A stretch of 64,000 nt of DNA, taken from the NCBI GenBank assembly GCA_036676195.1, contig JAKFDK010000121.1:24285-88284 (forward strand). The letters run 5' to 3'. The stretch is from JAKFDK01 sp036676195 (GTDB lineage Bacteria > Bacillota > Sulfobacillia > Symbiobacteriales > ZC4RG38). Shown here piece after piece: positions 56,420 to 64,000 of the stretch (positions are counted from its first letter, which is position 1; each line of letters starts with the position of its first letter). A program made the translations under genes and the position numbers. The notes under the pieces were generated by a model. The model searched no databases and had not been told where the DNA came from. It saw only the letters and a list, made by a program, of their open reading frames with translations.

Positions 56420-58363
56420 TTGCCAGTTAGCAATGTCCCCCTTTTCGTTCGAAGCCAGGTCCCGGCCCCGGTATCCAATCGGAGTACGGCCAATGGCCTG
56501 TTCCCAGACGCCGGTACCGCAGACGGTTTTGACCAGGCCCTGTCCGCCGCCCTGAAGCAGCGCTCCGATGCGCCGGGAGGGCAGCGGCCGGAATCCGCTG
56601 TCCGGCCCCAACCAACCCCGGCTGAGAGCCGGGCTTTCACCCGGGCAGCACAGGATCGGTCGGATCAGACCCTGACCGAGACAAAGGCCCCGGCCGAGAC
56701 AAAGGCCCCGGCCGAGACAAAGGCCCCGGCCGAGACAAAGGCCCCGGCCGAGACAAAGGCCCCGGCCGCCCGGCCAGCGGAAGCGACGGATAGGTCCCAG
56801 GCGGGCAAGCTTCCCCAGGAGGTGAATCCTCCAGCGGAAGGTGCCGTCAACGAGGTCGAAGTGGACCAACCTGCACCCACAATCGATGCATCTGACCCCA
56901 CTGTGGTGTTGCAAGTTCTGACGTTCCAGGCGCTGGCCGGGCTGCCGGTACCAGCGGTCAACCCGGACCTCGGGCCGGCGCCAACTGTAGACACAGTTAC
57001 CTCCCAGGTGGCGCCGGCAGGCGCCGTTGCAACAGCGGTCGTGCCGGGGCCGGCAGCGACCCGGGTCTCGCCGGTGGCCACGCCGGACGCACTGTATGCA
57101 GAGGTGGCACAGGACCTGTCTCCGGCCGCAGGCGAAACGGCCCGACCGGATCCCGCAGCCGCCACAGTCTTGCCTGCAGCAGTTGTCTCTGAACTAGCGC
57201 CCGCCGAAACTCCTGTGTCGCCGGTTCGCCCCCTGGGAGCAGCGCTCCCGTTGCCAGCGGCTGGAGCAGCCGCCAAAGACAGGCCAGGTTCACCGGCCAT
57301 CGCGATGGCCGAGGCCGGGAACGGGGGGGCCGGCGCAGACGCACAGGTGCAGGTGCAGGTGCCGGCGGCGGCGGCGGCGGAAGAGGTTTCCCCCGGCATC
57401 CCGCGGGCCCTGACAGCCGCCCTGCCCCAGACGGAGACCCATCCCGTTTCGGCGACCAGTGACACACAGCCGGGTGACCCGGCACAGCCTGCGGTCCCGC
57501 TACCGGCAACAGCCTTGCTGCAGGGGAACCAGGCTGAGTCAACTCCAGTCGCCCGGACTGTGCAAGCCGACACGGATATGCCCCGGTCGGCCCGTCCGAT
57601 GGATTTGCCCGATCTGGGCAACGAGCAGCCAGGCCCGGTGATACAGGGCAGCGATGATTCCACTGCAGGCGTGACCGCTGCCCCGACCGGAAGCGAACAT
57701 CGAATCTTTGCGACGCTCATGGCGCGCATGGCCCGGGGCCCAAATGGACGGGGTCCTGACGAGCACGACAGTAGCCCTCCGACCGAAACCAGCCCTGACA
57801 CCGGACAGGTCACCAGGCAGTTGCCTGCGGGTGCCGCACCCACCGCTCAGACAGGGGTTCAACCTGAGCTTTCGGGCCTGACCGGGACATCGCCGGACGG
57901 CGTCAGCGTTGCTCAGCAGATCAGCCGGGCCGTGACGCATGCGCGCCTGAGCACAAACGGTCCCGGTCGGTCTGAGTTCCAGTTGACCCTGGTGCCTGAG
58001 CATCTGGGGGACGTCACCCTCAAGCTGGTCGTCCAGGACGGGCAGTTGCGGGCCGATATCGTGGTGGCCTCACCGGAGGTCAAGGCAGCGCTGGAGAGCC
58101 AGATGGGTTTCCTGAAGGACCGGTTGCAGCACCAGGGATTGGATGTGGGGACCCTCCAGGTCTCCGTGGGGCAGTTCGGCAGCGAAACCGGCGACCAGCG
58201 CAACGCCCAGCGGCAATGGGCGCAGACCCGACGCCAGGGATCGTTCGGTCGGTCCGACGGCAGCGACGAGGCGGATCTGCTGGTCCCACTGCCCCCGGCG
58301 GCGCCGGCGGTGCAGGCCTATAACGCATGGCGGGTCGGACGGCGTTTTTCCGCCCTGGCCTGA
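56420..58363 (+). CDS. fliK: Flagellar hook-length control protein FliK
   Basis: FliK measures the hook and then switches export specificity. The 647-residue protein has a long Pro/Ala/Thr-rich, low-complexity ruler part (about 1-500), which includes five perfect ETKAPA repeats at about 87-116. The C-terminal switch domain (Flg_hook) has SEFQLTLVPEHLGDVTLKLV and LKDRLQHQGLD. I use the TTG at 56420, 8 nt after AAAGGAGGTGA. The ruler part is poorly conserved in all species; the C-terminal domain gives the identity. Confidence 0.92.
   Translation: MPVSNVPLFVRSQVPAPVSNRSTANGLFPDAGTADGFDQALSAALKQRSDAPGGQRPESAVRPQPTPAESRAFTRAAQDRSDQTLTETKAPAETKAPAETKAPAETKAPAETKAPAARPAEATDRSQAGKLPQEVNPPAEGAVNEVEVDQPAPTIDASDPTVVLQVLTFQALAGLPVPAVNPDLGPAPTVDTVTSQVAPAGAVATAVVPGPAATRVSPVATPDALYAEVAQDLSPAAGETARPDPAAATVLPAAVVSELAPAETPVSPVRPLGAALPLPAAGAAAKDRPGSPAIAMAEAGNGGAGADAQVQVQVPAAAAAEEVSPGIPRALTAALPQTETHPVSATSDTQPGDPAQPAVPLPATALLQGNQAESTPVARTVQADTDMPRSARPMDLPDLGNEQPGPVIQGSDDSTAGVTAAPTGSEHRIFATLMARMARGPNGRGPDEHDSSPPTETSPDTGQVTRQLPAGAAPTAQTGVQPELSGLTGTSPDGVSVAQQISRAVTHARLSTNGPGRSEFQLTLVPEHLGDVTLKLVVQDGQLRADIVVASPEVKAALESQMGFLKDRLQHQGLDVGTLQVSVGQFGSETGDQRNAQRQWAQTRRQGSFGRSDGSDEADLLVPLPPAAPAVQAYNAWRVGRRFSALA
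56678..56767 (+). repeat. Five perfect 18-bp tandem repeats inside fliK
   Basis: The unit GAGACAAAGGCCCCGGCC occurs five times in a row without a single mismatch and encodes ETKAPA each time. Being a multiple of three, a gain or loss of copies keeps the frame. Identity at the DNA level points to recent slippage or unequal exchange. Confidence 0.97.
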
Positions 58364-58405
58364 GGCCAGGAGGCTGGACCGGGACGATGAAAGAGGTGTG
58401 AGCAC

Positions 58406-58825
58406 ATGGAGGTATCCGGTGCAGGCGGCAGCTCGGCTGCCGGCAGCGGACAGACCCCGAGCCGGTCGGTGAACCAGACTCTGGGCAAAGAGGATTTTCT
58501 CAAGCTGCTGGTCACCCAGTTGCGGTACCAGGACCCGCTCAAGCCCATGGATGACAAGGAGTTTATCGCCCAGCTCGCTCAGTTCAGTGGTCTGGAGCAG
58601 ATGCAGAATATGACCCGGCAAAGCACTATGAACTACTCCATGAGCCTCCTGGGCAAGCACATCAGCGCCCGCGATGGCAACGGCGGGGAGATCAGCGGGA
58701 TCGCCACCGGGATGCGCAAGCTGGACGACGGTACGGTGGTGGTAGGGATCGACCGGCAGGGTGAACTGGTTGAGGTGGAACTGGACAGTATTGTGTCGGT
58801 GCAGACCCCAGACGGAAAGGAGTAG
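58406..58825 (+). CDS. flgD: Flagellar hook-capping protein FlgD (short form)
   Basis: FlgD caps the growing hook. The 139-residue protein has the conserved N-terminal part (LGKEDFLKLLVTQLRYQDPL then FIAQLAQFSGLEQM). It is short and lacks the C-terminal tudor/Ig-like domains of enteric FlgD, as is common in Bacillota. The ATG follows AAAGAGGTGTG. Confidence 0.92.
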   Translation: MEVSGAGGSSAAGSGQTPSRSVNQTLGKEDFLKLLVTQLRYQDPLKPMDDKEFIAQLAQFSGLEQMQNMTRQSTMNYSMSLLGKHISARDGNGGEISGIATGMRKLDDGTVVVGIDRQGELVEVELDSIVSVQTPDGKE

Positions 58826-58831
58826 GAGACC

Positions 58832-59233
58832 ATGCGTGACCGGCTGATGATCGGACCCCCCGGGGTGTCGCCGGTAACCCCGCCCAAGCCCGGCTTACGC
58901 CCGCCCGCCGGGAGCACAGCCGCCGCTCCGGGCTTTCGTGGCGAACTGGAAAAGGCGTTTCAGAGCACACCCGTACAGCCGGTTCGTCTTTCGGCCCACG
59001 CCGAAGACCGCCTGCGGGCCAGTGGCCGGTCCCTTCGCCCGGATGAGTTGGAACGACTGGCCGGCGCGGTGGACAAGGCAGCCCAGAAGGGGGCCCGCGA
59101 ATCTCTGGTGATCATGTCTGACCTGGCGCTGGTGGTCAGCGTCCGCAGCCGTACGGTGATTACGGCGATGGATGGGCAGCGCATGAAAGAGAACCTCTTT
59201 ACGAATATCGACAGTGCTGTAATCCTGGACTGA
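58832..59233 (+). CDS. Flagellar operon protein of the TIGR02530 family
   Basis: The 133-residue protein has the family segment LSAHAEDRLRASGRSLRPDE and the end VVSVRSRTVITAMDGQRMKENLF. The family occurs in Bacillota between flgD and flgE, and its function is unknown. Its start follows AAAGGAGTAGG, 6 nt after flgD. The first 40 residues look flexible (Pro/Gly/Ala). Confidence 0.88.
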   Translation: MRDRLMIGPPGVSPVTPPKPGLRPPAGSTAAAPGFRGELEKAFQSTPVQPVRLSAHAEDRLRASGRSLRPDELERLAGAVDKAAQKGARESLVIMSDLALVVSVRSRTVITAMDGQRMKENLFTNIDSAVILD

Positions 59234-59373
59234 TGGTGCTGACTCAGGGGGCCGGACCTCTCCGGAGGGAGCCCCCGGCGCCGCCGAACGACTGAAGCGG
59301 CGCCCTCGCTCCGGCTTGACACCCGATGCAGAGCCAGCGCGCTCCGGGTGTAACTCAAGGGAGGTTATTGCGA

Positions 59374-60663
59374 ATGCTGCGTTCGATGTTCAGTTCCGTC
59401 GTGGGTCTGCGCTCCATGCAAACCAAGATGGATGTGATCGGTGACAACATCGCCAATGTCAATACCCCCGGCTTTAAAGCCAGCCGGGTCACCTTTGCCG
59501 ACTCCTTCTCCGAGACCCTGCGCAGTGCGGCTTCCCCCCGGGGAGAGTCCGGTGGTGCCAACGCTGTGCAGATTGGTCTCGGTACCACCCTGGCCAGTGT
59601 GGACATGGTGATGTCTCCCGGCACCCTGCAGTTGACCGGGCGCAGTACGGACCTGGCCATTCAGGGTAACGGCTTCTTTATAGTTTCGGAGGGCAATGAA
59701 CGGTTTTTCACCAGGGCCGGCAACTTCAACCGCGACGTGCAGGGCTACTTTGTTTCCCCGGGCAACGGCTACCGGCTGCAGGGCTGGGTGGCTGACTCCA
59801 ACGGCGACTTTGGCGTCAAGGATACAGTCAACCTCCAGGACATTCAGATTGATAACAGTGAAACCCTGCTGGCCACCGCCACCAGTCAGATCAAAATGGG
59901 CGGCAGCCTGAATGCCACCGCGGCCACCGGCGCTGTGGTCAGTACCAGTGCCAGTAGCTACGACAGCCTGGGCCGGGTGCATAATGTGCAGGTCAACTTT
60001 ACCAAAAGTGCAACCGTCAACGAGTGGACCTGGGCCATCACCCCCACCGCGCCGGTCACTAACGGTACCGTCACCACCAATACGGGCACCGTCAGCTTTA
60101 ATACCGATGGCAGCCTGAAGACGGTGACGGGCGGTTCTGTTGCAGGCGCCAACGCAGACAACCAGGCGCACCTCGACCTGACCTTTACCGACGGCAGTGC
60201 GGCCGACTTCGATATCGACCTGGACTTCACCAAGATGACCCAGCCGGCCATTTCTGATACGGCCGACAGCGACCTGCGCATCCTGGACCGCAACGGCAAC
60301 GCCATGGGCTCCCTGGACAACTTCTTCACCGACCAGAATGGGACGGTTTACGGAGTATTTACCAACGGTCAACGGCGGGCACTGGCCCAGGTGGCCCTGG
60401 CCAACTTTTCCAACCCGGAAGGTCTGCTGCGCGCGGGCGCCAATACCTACACCGTGTCGGCGAACTCCGGTCTGGAACAGATCGGTGAGCCCGGGACCGG
60501 CGGTCGTGGCTCCGTGGTTCCCTCGAACGTGGAGTCCTCCAATGTGGATATGGCGGCGCAGTTCACCGATATGATCCTGACTCAGCGGGCTTACCAGGCG
60601 AACTCCCGCATCATCACTTCCTCCGACGAACTGCTCCAGGACCTGGTTAATATCAAGCGGTAA
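59374..60663 (+). CDS. flgE: Flagellar hook protein FlgE
   Basis: FlgE builds the hook. The 429-residue protein has the rod/hook N-terminus (DVIGDNIANVNTPGFKASR), FFIVSEGNERFFTRAGNF, and a Thr/Asp/Asn-rich middle domain with TVTTNTGTVSFNTDGSLKTV. The C-terminal helix (VDMAAQFTDMILTQRAYQAN) is conserved. I use the ATG at 59374, 9 nt after GGGAGGT. Confidence 0.95.
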   Translation: MLRSMFSSVVGLRSMQTKMDVIGDNIANVNTPGFKASRVTFADSFSETLRSAASPRGESGGANAVQIGLGTTLASVDMVMSPGTLQLTGRSTDLAIQGNGFFIVSEGNERFFTRAGNFNRDVQGYFVSPGNGYRLQGWVADSNGDFGVKDTVNLQDIQIDNSETLLATATSQIKMGGSLNATAATGAVVSTSASSYDSLGRVHNVQVNFTKSATVNEWTWAITPTAPVTNGTVTTNTGTVSFNTDGSLKTVTGGSVAGANADNQAHLDLTFTDGSAADFDIDLDFTKMTQPAISDTADSDLRILDRNGNAMGSLDNFFTDQNGTVYGVFTNGQRRALAQVALANFSNPEGLLRAGANTYTVSANSGLEQIGEPGTGGRGSVVPSNVESSNVDMAAQFTDMILTQRAYQANSRIITSSDELLQDLVNIKR

Positions 60664-60684
60664 TCACCTGGGGGGTCAGGCGTT

Positions 60685-60873
60685 GTGATCAGGCTGACGC
60701 GACTGCGGGCCCAGGAGGAACTGGTGATCAATGCGGAGTTGATCGAAACGGTGGAGTCCACCCCGGACACAGTGGTCACCCTTACCACCGGCCACAAGAT
60801 CATTGTCCAGGAGAGTCCCGATGAGGTTGTACGGCGCGTGGTGGCCTACAAGCGTGCCATCCTGCAGCCGTAG
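60685..60873 (+). CDS. flbD: Flagellar protein FlbD (YlzI)
   Basis: The 62-residue protein is the short FlbD of Bacillota: NAELIETVESTPDTVVTLTT, then GHKIIVQESPDEVVRR. It has no DNA-binding domain, unlike the Caulobacter regulator of the same name. It stands between flgE and motA, as in many clostridia. Its role is not defined. The GTG start has a GGGGGGT site. Confidence 0.9.
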   Translation: MIRLTRLRAQEELVINAELIETVESTPDTVVTLTTGHKIIVQESPDEVVRRVVAYKRAILQP

Positions 60874-60948
60874 CATGGCCGAACCGGGGGCCGGTCGGGC
60901 AAAGAGTCCGGCCCCTAAAGGAACCCGTTGAGGGTAGGTGCGGATGTC

Positions 60949-61758
60949 TTGGATACGGCAACGTTGATCGGCCTGGCCTCCGGTGTGTTCCTGATGGTCT
61001 GGGCCATTCTCCAGGGAGGGCCACTGGGCGACTTTATCCACTGGCCCTCCCTGGCCATTACGGCGGGCGGCACCATTGCCGCCACGTTGATTCACTATCC
61101 GCTGTACCAGGTGCTGGGTGTCGTGAAGGTGGTCCGCCATGCGTTTGTTCGGCGCCCGGGTGATCCAAACCGGCTCATCAGCCTTCTGGTCGACCTGGCG
61201 GAGCAAGCCCGGCGGGAGGGGCTGCTGTCTTTGGAGGACGGTGCCGAGCGGGCGGAAGACCCACTCCTGCGCAAGGGACTGCAACTGGTGGTGGACGGCA
61301 GTGACCCGGAGCAGGTACGACACATCCTGGAGACCGAGATTGCACTCCTGGAAGAACGGCACCGGTGTGGTGCGGCGGTCTTTGAAACCATGTCCCAACT
61401 CGCCCCTGCCTTCGGTTTGATCGGCACCCTGATCGGCCTGGTGCAAATGCTGCGCCTGACCACCGAACCTGATCGGGTTGGCCCCGGCATGGCCCTGGCC
61501 CTGCTGACTACCCTATACGGCGCCGTCATGGGCAACTTTCTGTTCATGCCCATCGCCGGAAAGCTGAAAGCCCGTAGCAGCGAAGAAATCCTGGAGAAGG
61601 AAATGCTCGTTGAGGGAATCCTGGCCGTTCAGGCCGGGGACGGGCCCCGGATCATCCAGGAAAAACTGCAGTGCTATGTGCAGTCCCGGCAGCGGAGCGG
61701 GAACCGGGGCAGGTTCGGACGCCATGCCGGGGTCCTGCTGCCCGAGGAGGAGGGGTAA
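60949..61758 (+). CDS. motA: Flagellar motor stator protein MotA
   Basis: MotA is the cytoplasmic-facing stator subunit. The 269-residue protein has four membrane helices (around 5-22, 30-50, 145-165 and 175-195). A cytoplasmic loop carries charged residues, and PAFGLIGTLIGLVQML holds the conserved proline. I choose the TTG at 60949 (MDTATLIGL fits the MotA N-terminus), 8 nt after AGGGTAGGTG. A TTG at 60928 with AAAGGAA is the alternative. Confidence 0.92.
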   Translation: MDTATLIGLASGVFLMVWAILQGGPLGDFIHWPSLAITAGGTIAATLIHYPLYQVLGVVKVVRHAFVRRPGDPNRLISLLVDLAEQARREGLLSLEDGAERAEDPLLRKGLQLVVDGSDPEQVRHILETEIALLEERHRCGAAVFETMSQLAPAFGLIGTLIGLVQMLRLTTEPDRVGPGMALALLTTLYGAVMGNFLFMPIAGKLKARSSEEILEKEMLVEGILAVQAGDGPRIIQEKLQCYVQSRQRSGNRGRFGRHAGVLLPEEEG

Positions 61759-61761
61759 CCC

Positions 61762-62475
61762 ATGGTGCGGCGCCGGCGTCGGGCCGTGGCCAGTTCTCCG
61801 CCTCCAAACTTGTGGATCATGACCTATGGCGATCTGGTGACACAGATTCTAGCTTTTTTCATCCTGTTGTTCTCCATCAGCACACTGGACGTGAACAAAT
61901 ATAAGACGGCCCTGGCCTCTGTCAGTGCGAATCTGGGAGCTGCGTCGTCTGGGACCGGGGGTAACCCGGTTGGCGGCGCGATCCTGGGCACTACATCCCC
62001 GCCGGCTACGCGTGAACCGCAACTTACCGTGGTGCACAAGCAGGTACAAGAGGCCATGAGGAAGAACGGTTTCGCAGGAGATATGGAGATCGAACTGGCC
62101 GAAGACCGGCTGCTGCTGCGGTTTCCGGACAAGGTCCTGTATGCTTCCGGCCGGGCCGACCTGCTCCCCGAGGCCCGTGCTCGCCTGGATGCTCTGGCCC
62201 CCGTCCTCCAGGACATTCCGAACATCGTAAGGGTTGAGGGACACACGGACAGCGACCCTATTATTTCGGGCCTCTTCCCGTCTAACTGGGAATTATCCGG
62301 TGCCCGGGCGGCTACGGTGGTGCGTTACTTGACTGAGTTCCGGGGGCTGAAACCGGAGCAGTTCGAATTCGCTGGCAAAGGTGAGTTTTATCCGGTGGTG
62401 CCCAATACCAGTCCCGAAAATAAAGCCAAGAATCGGCGAGTCGACATTGTCGTGCTCGCCCGCTCGTTGAGGTAG
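61762..62475 (+). CDS. motB: Flagellar motor stator protein MotB
   Basis: MotB anchors the stator to peptidoglycan and carries the ion-binding Asp. The 237-residue protein has a basic start and a membrane helix with the essential Asp24 in WIMTYGDLVTQILAFF. The C-terminal OmpA-like domain has VEGHTDSDPI and SGARAATVVRYL. The ATG follows GAGGAGGGG, 3 nt after motA. Whether H+ or Na+ drives it cannot be told here. Confidence 0.94.
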   Translation: MVRRRRRAVASSPPPNLWIMTYGDLVTQILAFFILLFSISTLDVNKYKTALASVSANLGAASSGTGGNPVGGAILGTTSPPATREPQLTVVHKQVQEAMRKNGFAGDMEIELAEDRLLLRFPDKVLYASGRADLLPEARARLDALAPVLQDIPNIVRVEGHTDSDPIISGLFPSNWELSGARAATVVRYLTEFRGLKPEQFEFAGKGEFYPVVPNTSPENKAKNRRVDIVVLARSLR

Positions 62476-62488
62476 GTGTTATTTTAGA

Positions 62489-62968
62489 GTGAAGTCTCCG
62501 TTGATCTACGTCATCGCCGGTCTCGTGGGTCTGGTTCTGGTGGCAGCCGTATCCAGCGGTATGACGTTGCTGGTCATGAAGAGCATGATACCCCGGGCCG
62601 TACCAGCCGGCGAAGAGCGCGGTGGCTACGCTGCAGCCAGCGGTGGCAGCACACTGGTCGAGAGCGCGGAAGTGAAAGAGGTAGCTCTGGCCAAGTTCGT
62701 GACGAACCTGGCGGATGAGGGCGGCGCCGTGGACGTCACCCTGGTCCTGATGGTGCGCTCGGAAAAGGATGCCCAGCGGGTTGAAAAGCTCAAGAACCAG
62801 ATCCGGGACAGTATTCTCGGGATTTTGCGCACCAAGAAGAGTGTAGAACTGAAGCGACCGGACGGCAAGGACACTCTGGCCAAAGACGTCCTCACCAAGG
62901 CCAATGAGATGCTCGGTAGGGATACTGTCACCAGGGTCCTGGTCACGGACATGGTGACCCAGCCCTAG
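62489..62968 (+). CDS. fliL: Flagellar protein FliL
   Basis: FliL forms rings around the stator and supports torque. The 159-residue protein has one N-terminal membrane helix (YVIAGLVGLVLVAAVSSGM) and an extracellular stomatin-like domain (KFVTNLADEGGAVDVTLVL; IRDSILGILRTK). The GTG start, 13 nt after motB, has GTTATTTTAGA before it and so a weak ribosome site. Confidence 0.92.
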   Translation: MKSPLIYVIAGLVGLVLVAAVSSGMTLLVMKSMIPRAVPAGEERGGYAAASGGSTLVESAEVKEVALAKFVTNLADEGGAVDVTLVLMVRSEKDAQRVEKLKNQIRDSILGILRTKKSVELKRPDGKDTLAKDVLTKANEMLGRDTVTRVLVTDMVTQP

Positions 62969-62978
62969 GAGGTGCCCC

Positions 62979-64000
62979 ATGGCTGAGATCCTCACCCAAT
63001 CGGAGATCGATGCCTTGATCTCCTCCCTGGTGTCCGACCCGGCCGGGGACAATAAAGCCGGCCGATCACCGGCCCAGGTCCAGTTGACCGATCTTGACGG
63101 GACCGGCACGCACCGCCGGGTGCGCAGTTACGATTTCCGGCGGCCAGACAAGTTCTCGAAGGAACAGTTACGCACACTGCAGGTCGTCCATGAGAGCTTT
63201 GCCCGCCTACTCACTACTTTTTATACGGCTACTTTCCGCACCATGGTGCAATTAGTAGTTGGTTCGGTTGATCAGAGCACTTATGCGGAATTCATACGTT
63301 CCATTCAAAATCCATCGGTGATTTGTCCGTTCTCTTTGAGCCCGTTGCAGGGAACCTGCGTGCTGGATGTCAATCCGGTGGTCGCCTTTCCAATGATTGA
63401 CCGGATGTTCGGCGGCCCGGGAACCGCCCTGCCCAGGGTGCGGGAATTGACTGATATTGAAACCATGGTCATCATGCGGGTGATCCGCGGCACCCTTTCG
63501 GCGCTGCGGGAGGCATGGTCCAATATCGTCACTGTGGAGCCTGAACCGCTGCGGATGGAAACCAATCCTATTTTTGTGCAGGTGGCCGCCCCTAACGATA
63601 TTGTCGTGACCGTGGCCATCGACGTGCGGGTGGGCGAGCATGTAGGAGTGATTACCCTCTGTCTCCCTTACCTGACACTGGAGCCTACCCTCAACAAACT
63701 GAGCGCGCATACCTGGTATGGCGCCGGCCCCGTGCAGGTGAAAGACGAAGATCTCCTCCTTATGAAGCAGCGTATCGGCAATGCCAAGGTGCCGGTGGCC
63801 GCGCAATTGGGCTCTACGGGGTTGACAATCAGGGAACTGTTAGACCTGAGCGTGGGCGACCTGATTCTTCTGGACACGCGTGTGGACGAAGATGTGACGG
63901 TACTTGTCGGCACTCAGCCCAAGTTCACAGGACAGACCGGTCAGGTGCGCGGTCGTATGGCGGTAAAACTCACAGGCTTGGTGGCGAAGGGGGATACAGA
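62979..64000 (+). CDS. fliM: Flagellar motor switch protein FliM, 3'-truncated by window edge
   Basis: FliM is the switch-ring subunit that binds CheY-P. At least 340 residues are present with no stop. The N-terminal CheY-binding motif (ILTQSEIDALISSL) and the middle CheC-like domain (GGPGTALPRVRELTDIE) are clear. The start of the SpoA-like C-terminal domain (VGDLILLDT; TVLVGTQPKFTGQ) is also visible. The ATG follows AGGAGGTGCC. A close match to FliM length (about 330-350) means only a few residues are missing. Confidence 0.95.
   Translation, partial: MAEILTQSEIDALISSLVSDPAGDNKAGRSPAQVQLTDLDGTGTHRRVRSYDFRRPDKFSKEQLRTLQVVHESFARLLTTFYTATFRTMVQLVVGSVDQSTYAEFIRSIQNPSVICPFSLSPLQGTCVLDVNPVVAFPMIDRMFGGPGTALPRVRELTDIETMVIMRVIRGTLSALREAWSNIVTVEPEPLRMETNPIFVQVAAPNDIVVTVAIDVRVGEHVGVITLCLPYLTLEPTLNKLSAHTWYGAGPVQVKDEDLLLMKQRIGNAKVPVAAQLGSTGLTIRELLDLSVGDLILLDTRVDEDVTVLVGTQPKFTGQTGQVRGRMAVKLTGLVAKGDT

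Overview
The window is a continuous stretch of chromosome from a high-G+C, endospore-forming, flagellated member of the Bacillota. It probably belongs to one of the G+C-rich clostridial or thermophilic lineages; I cannot name the genus. The Bacillota call rests on fapR, codY, spoVS, hslVU, ylqD, ylxM, rbgA, trmFO and yceD-rpmF in the gene order usual for the phylum. Strong Shine-Dalgarno sequences with frequent TTG and GTG starts, and a near-perfect sigma-H promoter in front of spoVS, agree with it. Nearly all genes lie on the plus strand. The exceptions are a CheX-like gene and an alpha/beta hydrolase.

Layout. 1-1.6 kb: two adjacent DNA methyltransferases, the first cut by the left edge. 1.7-4.5 kb: an HD-GYP phosphodiesterase, a secreted SLH-3D cell-wall protein and a divergently read CheX-like gene. 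4.6-8.0 kb: an unknown gene, rsmD, coaD, a coiled-coil protein and a membrane PDZ-Lon protease. 8.0-16.7 kb: yceD-rpmF, then the fatty-acid and phospholipid cluster fapR-plsX-fabH-degV-fabD-fabG-acpP-fabF, then rnc. A FapR-type operator sits on the fapR promoter, and an intrinsic terminator lies between acpP and fabF. 16.9-22 kb: spoVS, then an ABC import cassette with a fused solute-binding protein and two permeases but no ATPase, then a lipoprotein. 22.1-36.1 kb: chromosome, secretion and translation genes (smc, ftsY, mazG-like, pfkB-like, ylxM, ffh, rpsP, khpA, ylqD, rimM, trmD, rplS, lepB, rbgA, rnhB, yraN). 36.2-45.3 kb: comM, two small unknown genes, a hydrolase, an M20 peptidase, dprA, topA and trmFO. 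45.3-48.4 kb: hslV-hslU-codY, without the xerC gene often found between trmFO and hslV. 48.7-64 kb: a flagellar operon, flgB-flgC-fliE-fliF-fliG-fliH-fliI-fliJ-motE-like-fliK-flgD-TIGR02530-flgE-flbD-motA-motB-fliL-fliM. fliM runs off the right edge.

How the parts work together. FapR should sense malonyl-CoA and control its own lipid operon. A DegV (FakB-type) fatty-acid-binding protein inside that operon suggests a link between synthesis and uptake of fatty acids. FtsY, Ffh and YlxM make up the SRP route, and LepB processes the exported proteins. CodY lies just upstream of the motility operon, and a degenerate CodY-box-like sequence lies at its own operon promoter. I found no clearly new multigene defence or mobile system. 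The most unusual items are the five-copy perfect 18-bp repeat in the hook-length gene fliK, the copper-amine-oxidase-N::family-5 binding-protein fusion in an ATPase-less cassette, the methyltransferase pair at the left edge, and several regulatory sites. I saw no rRNA, tRNA, CRISPR array, insertion sequence or replication origin.
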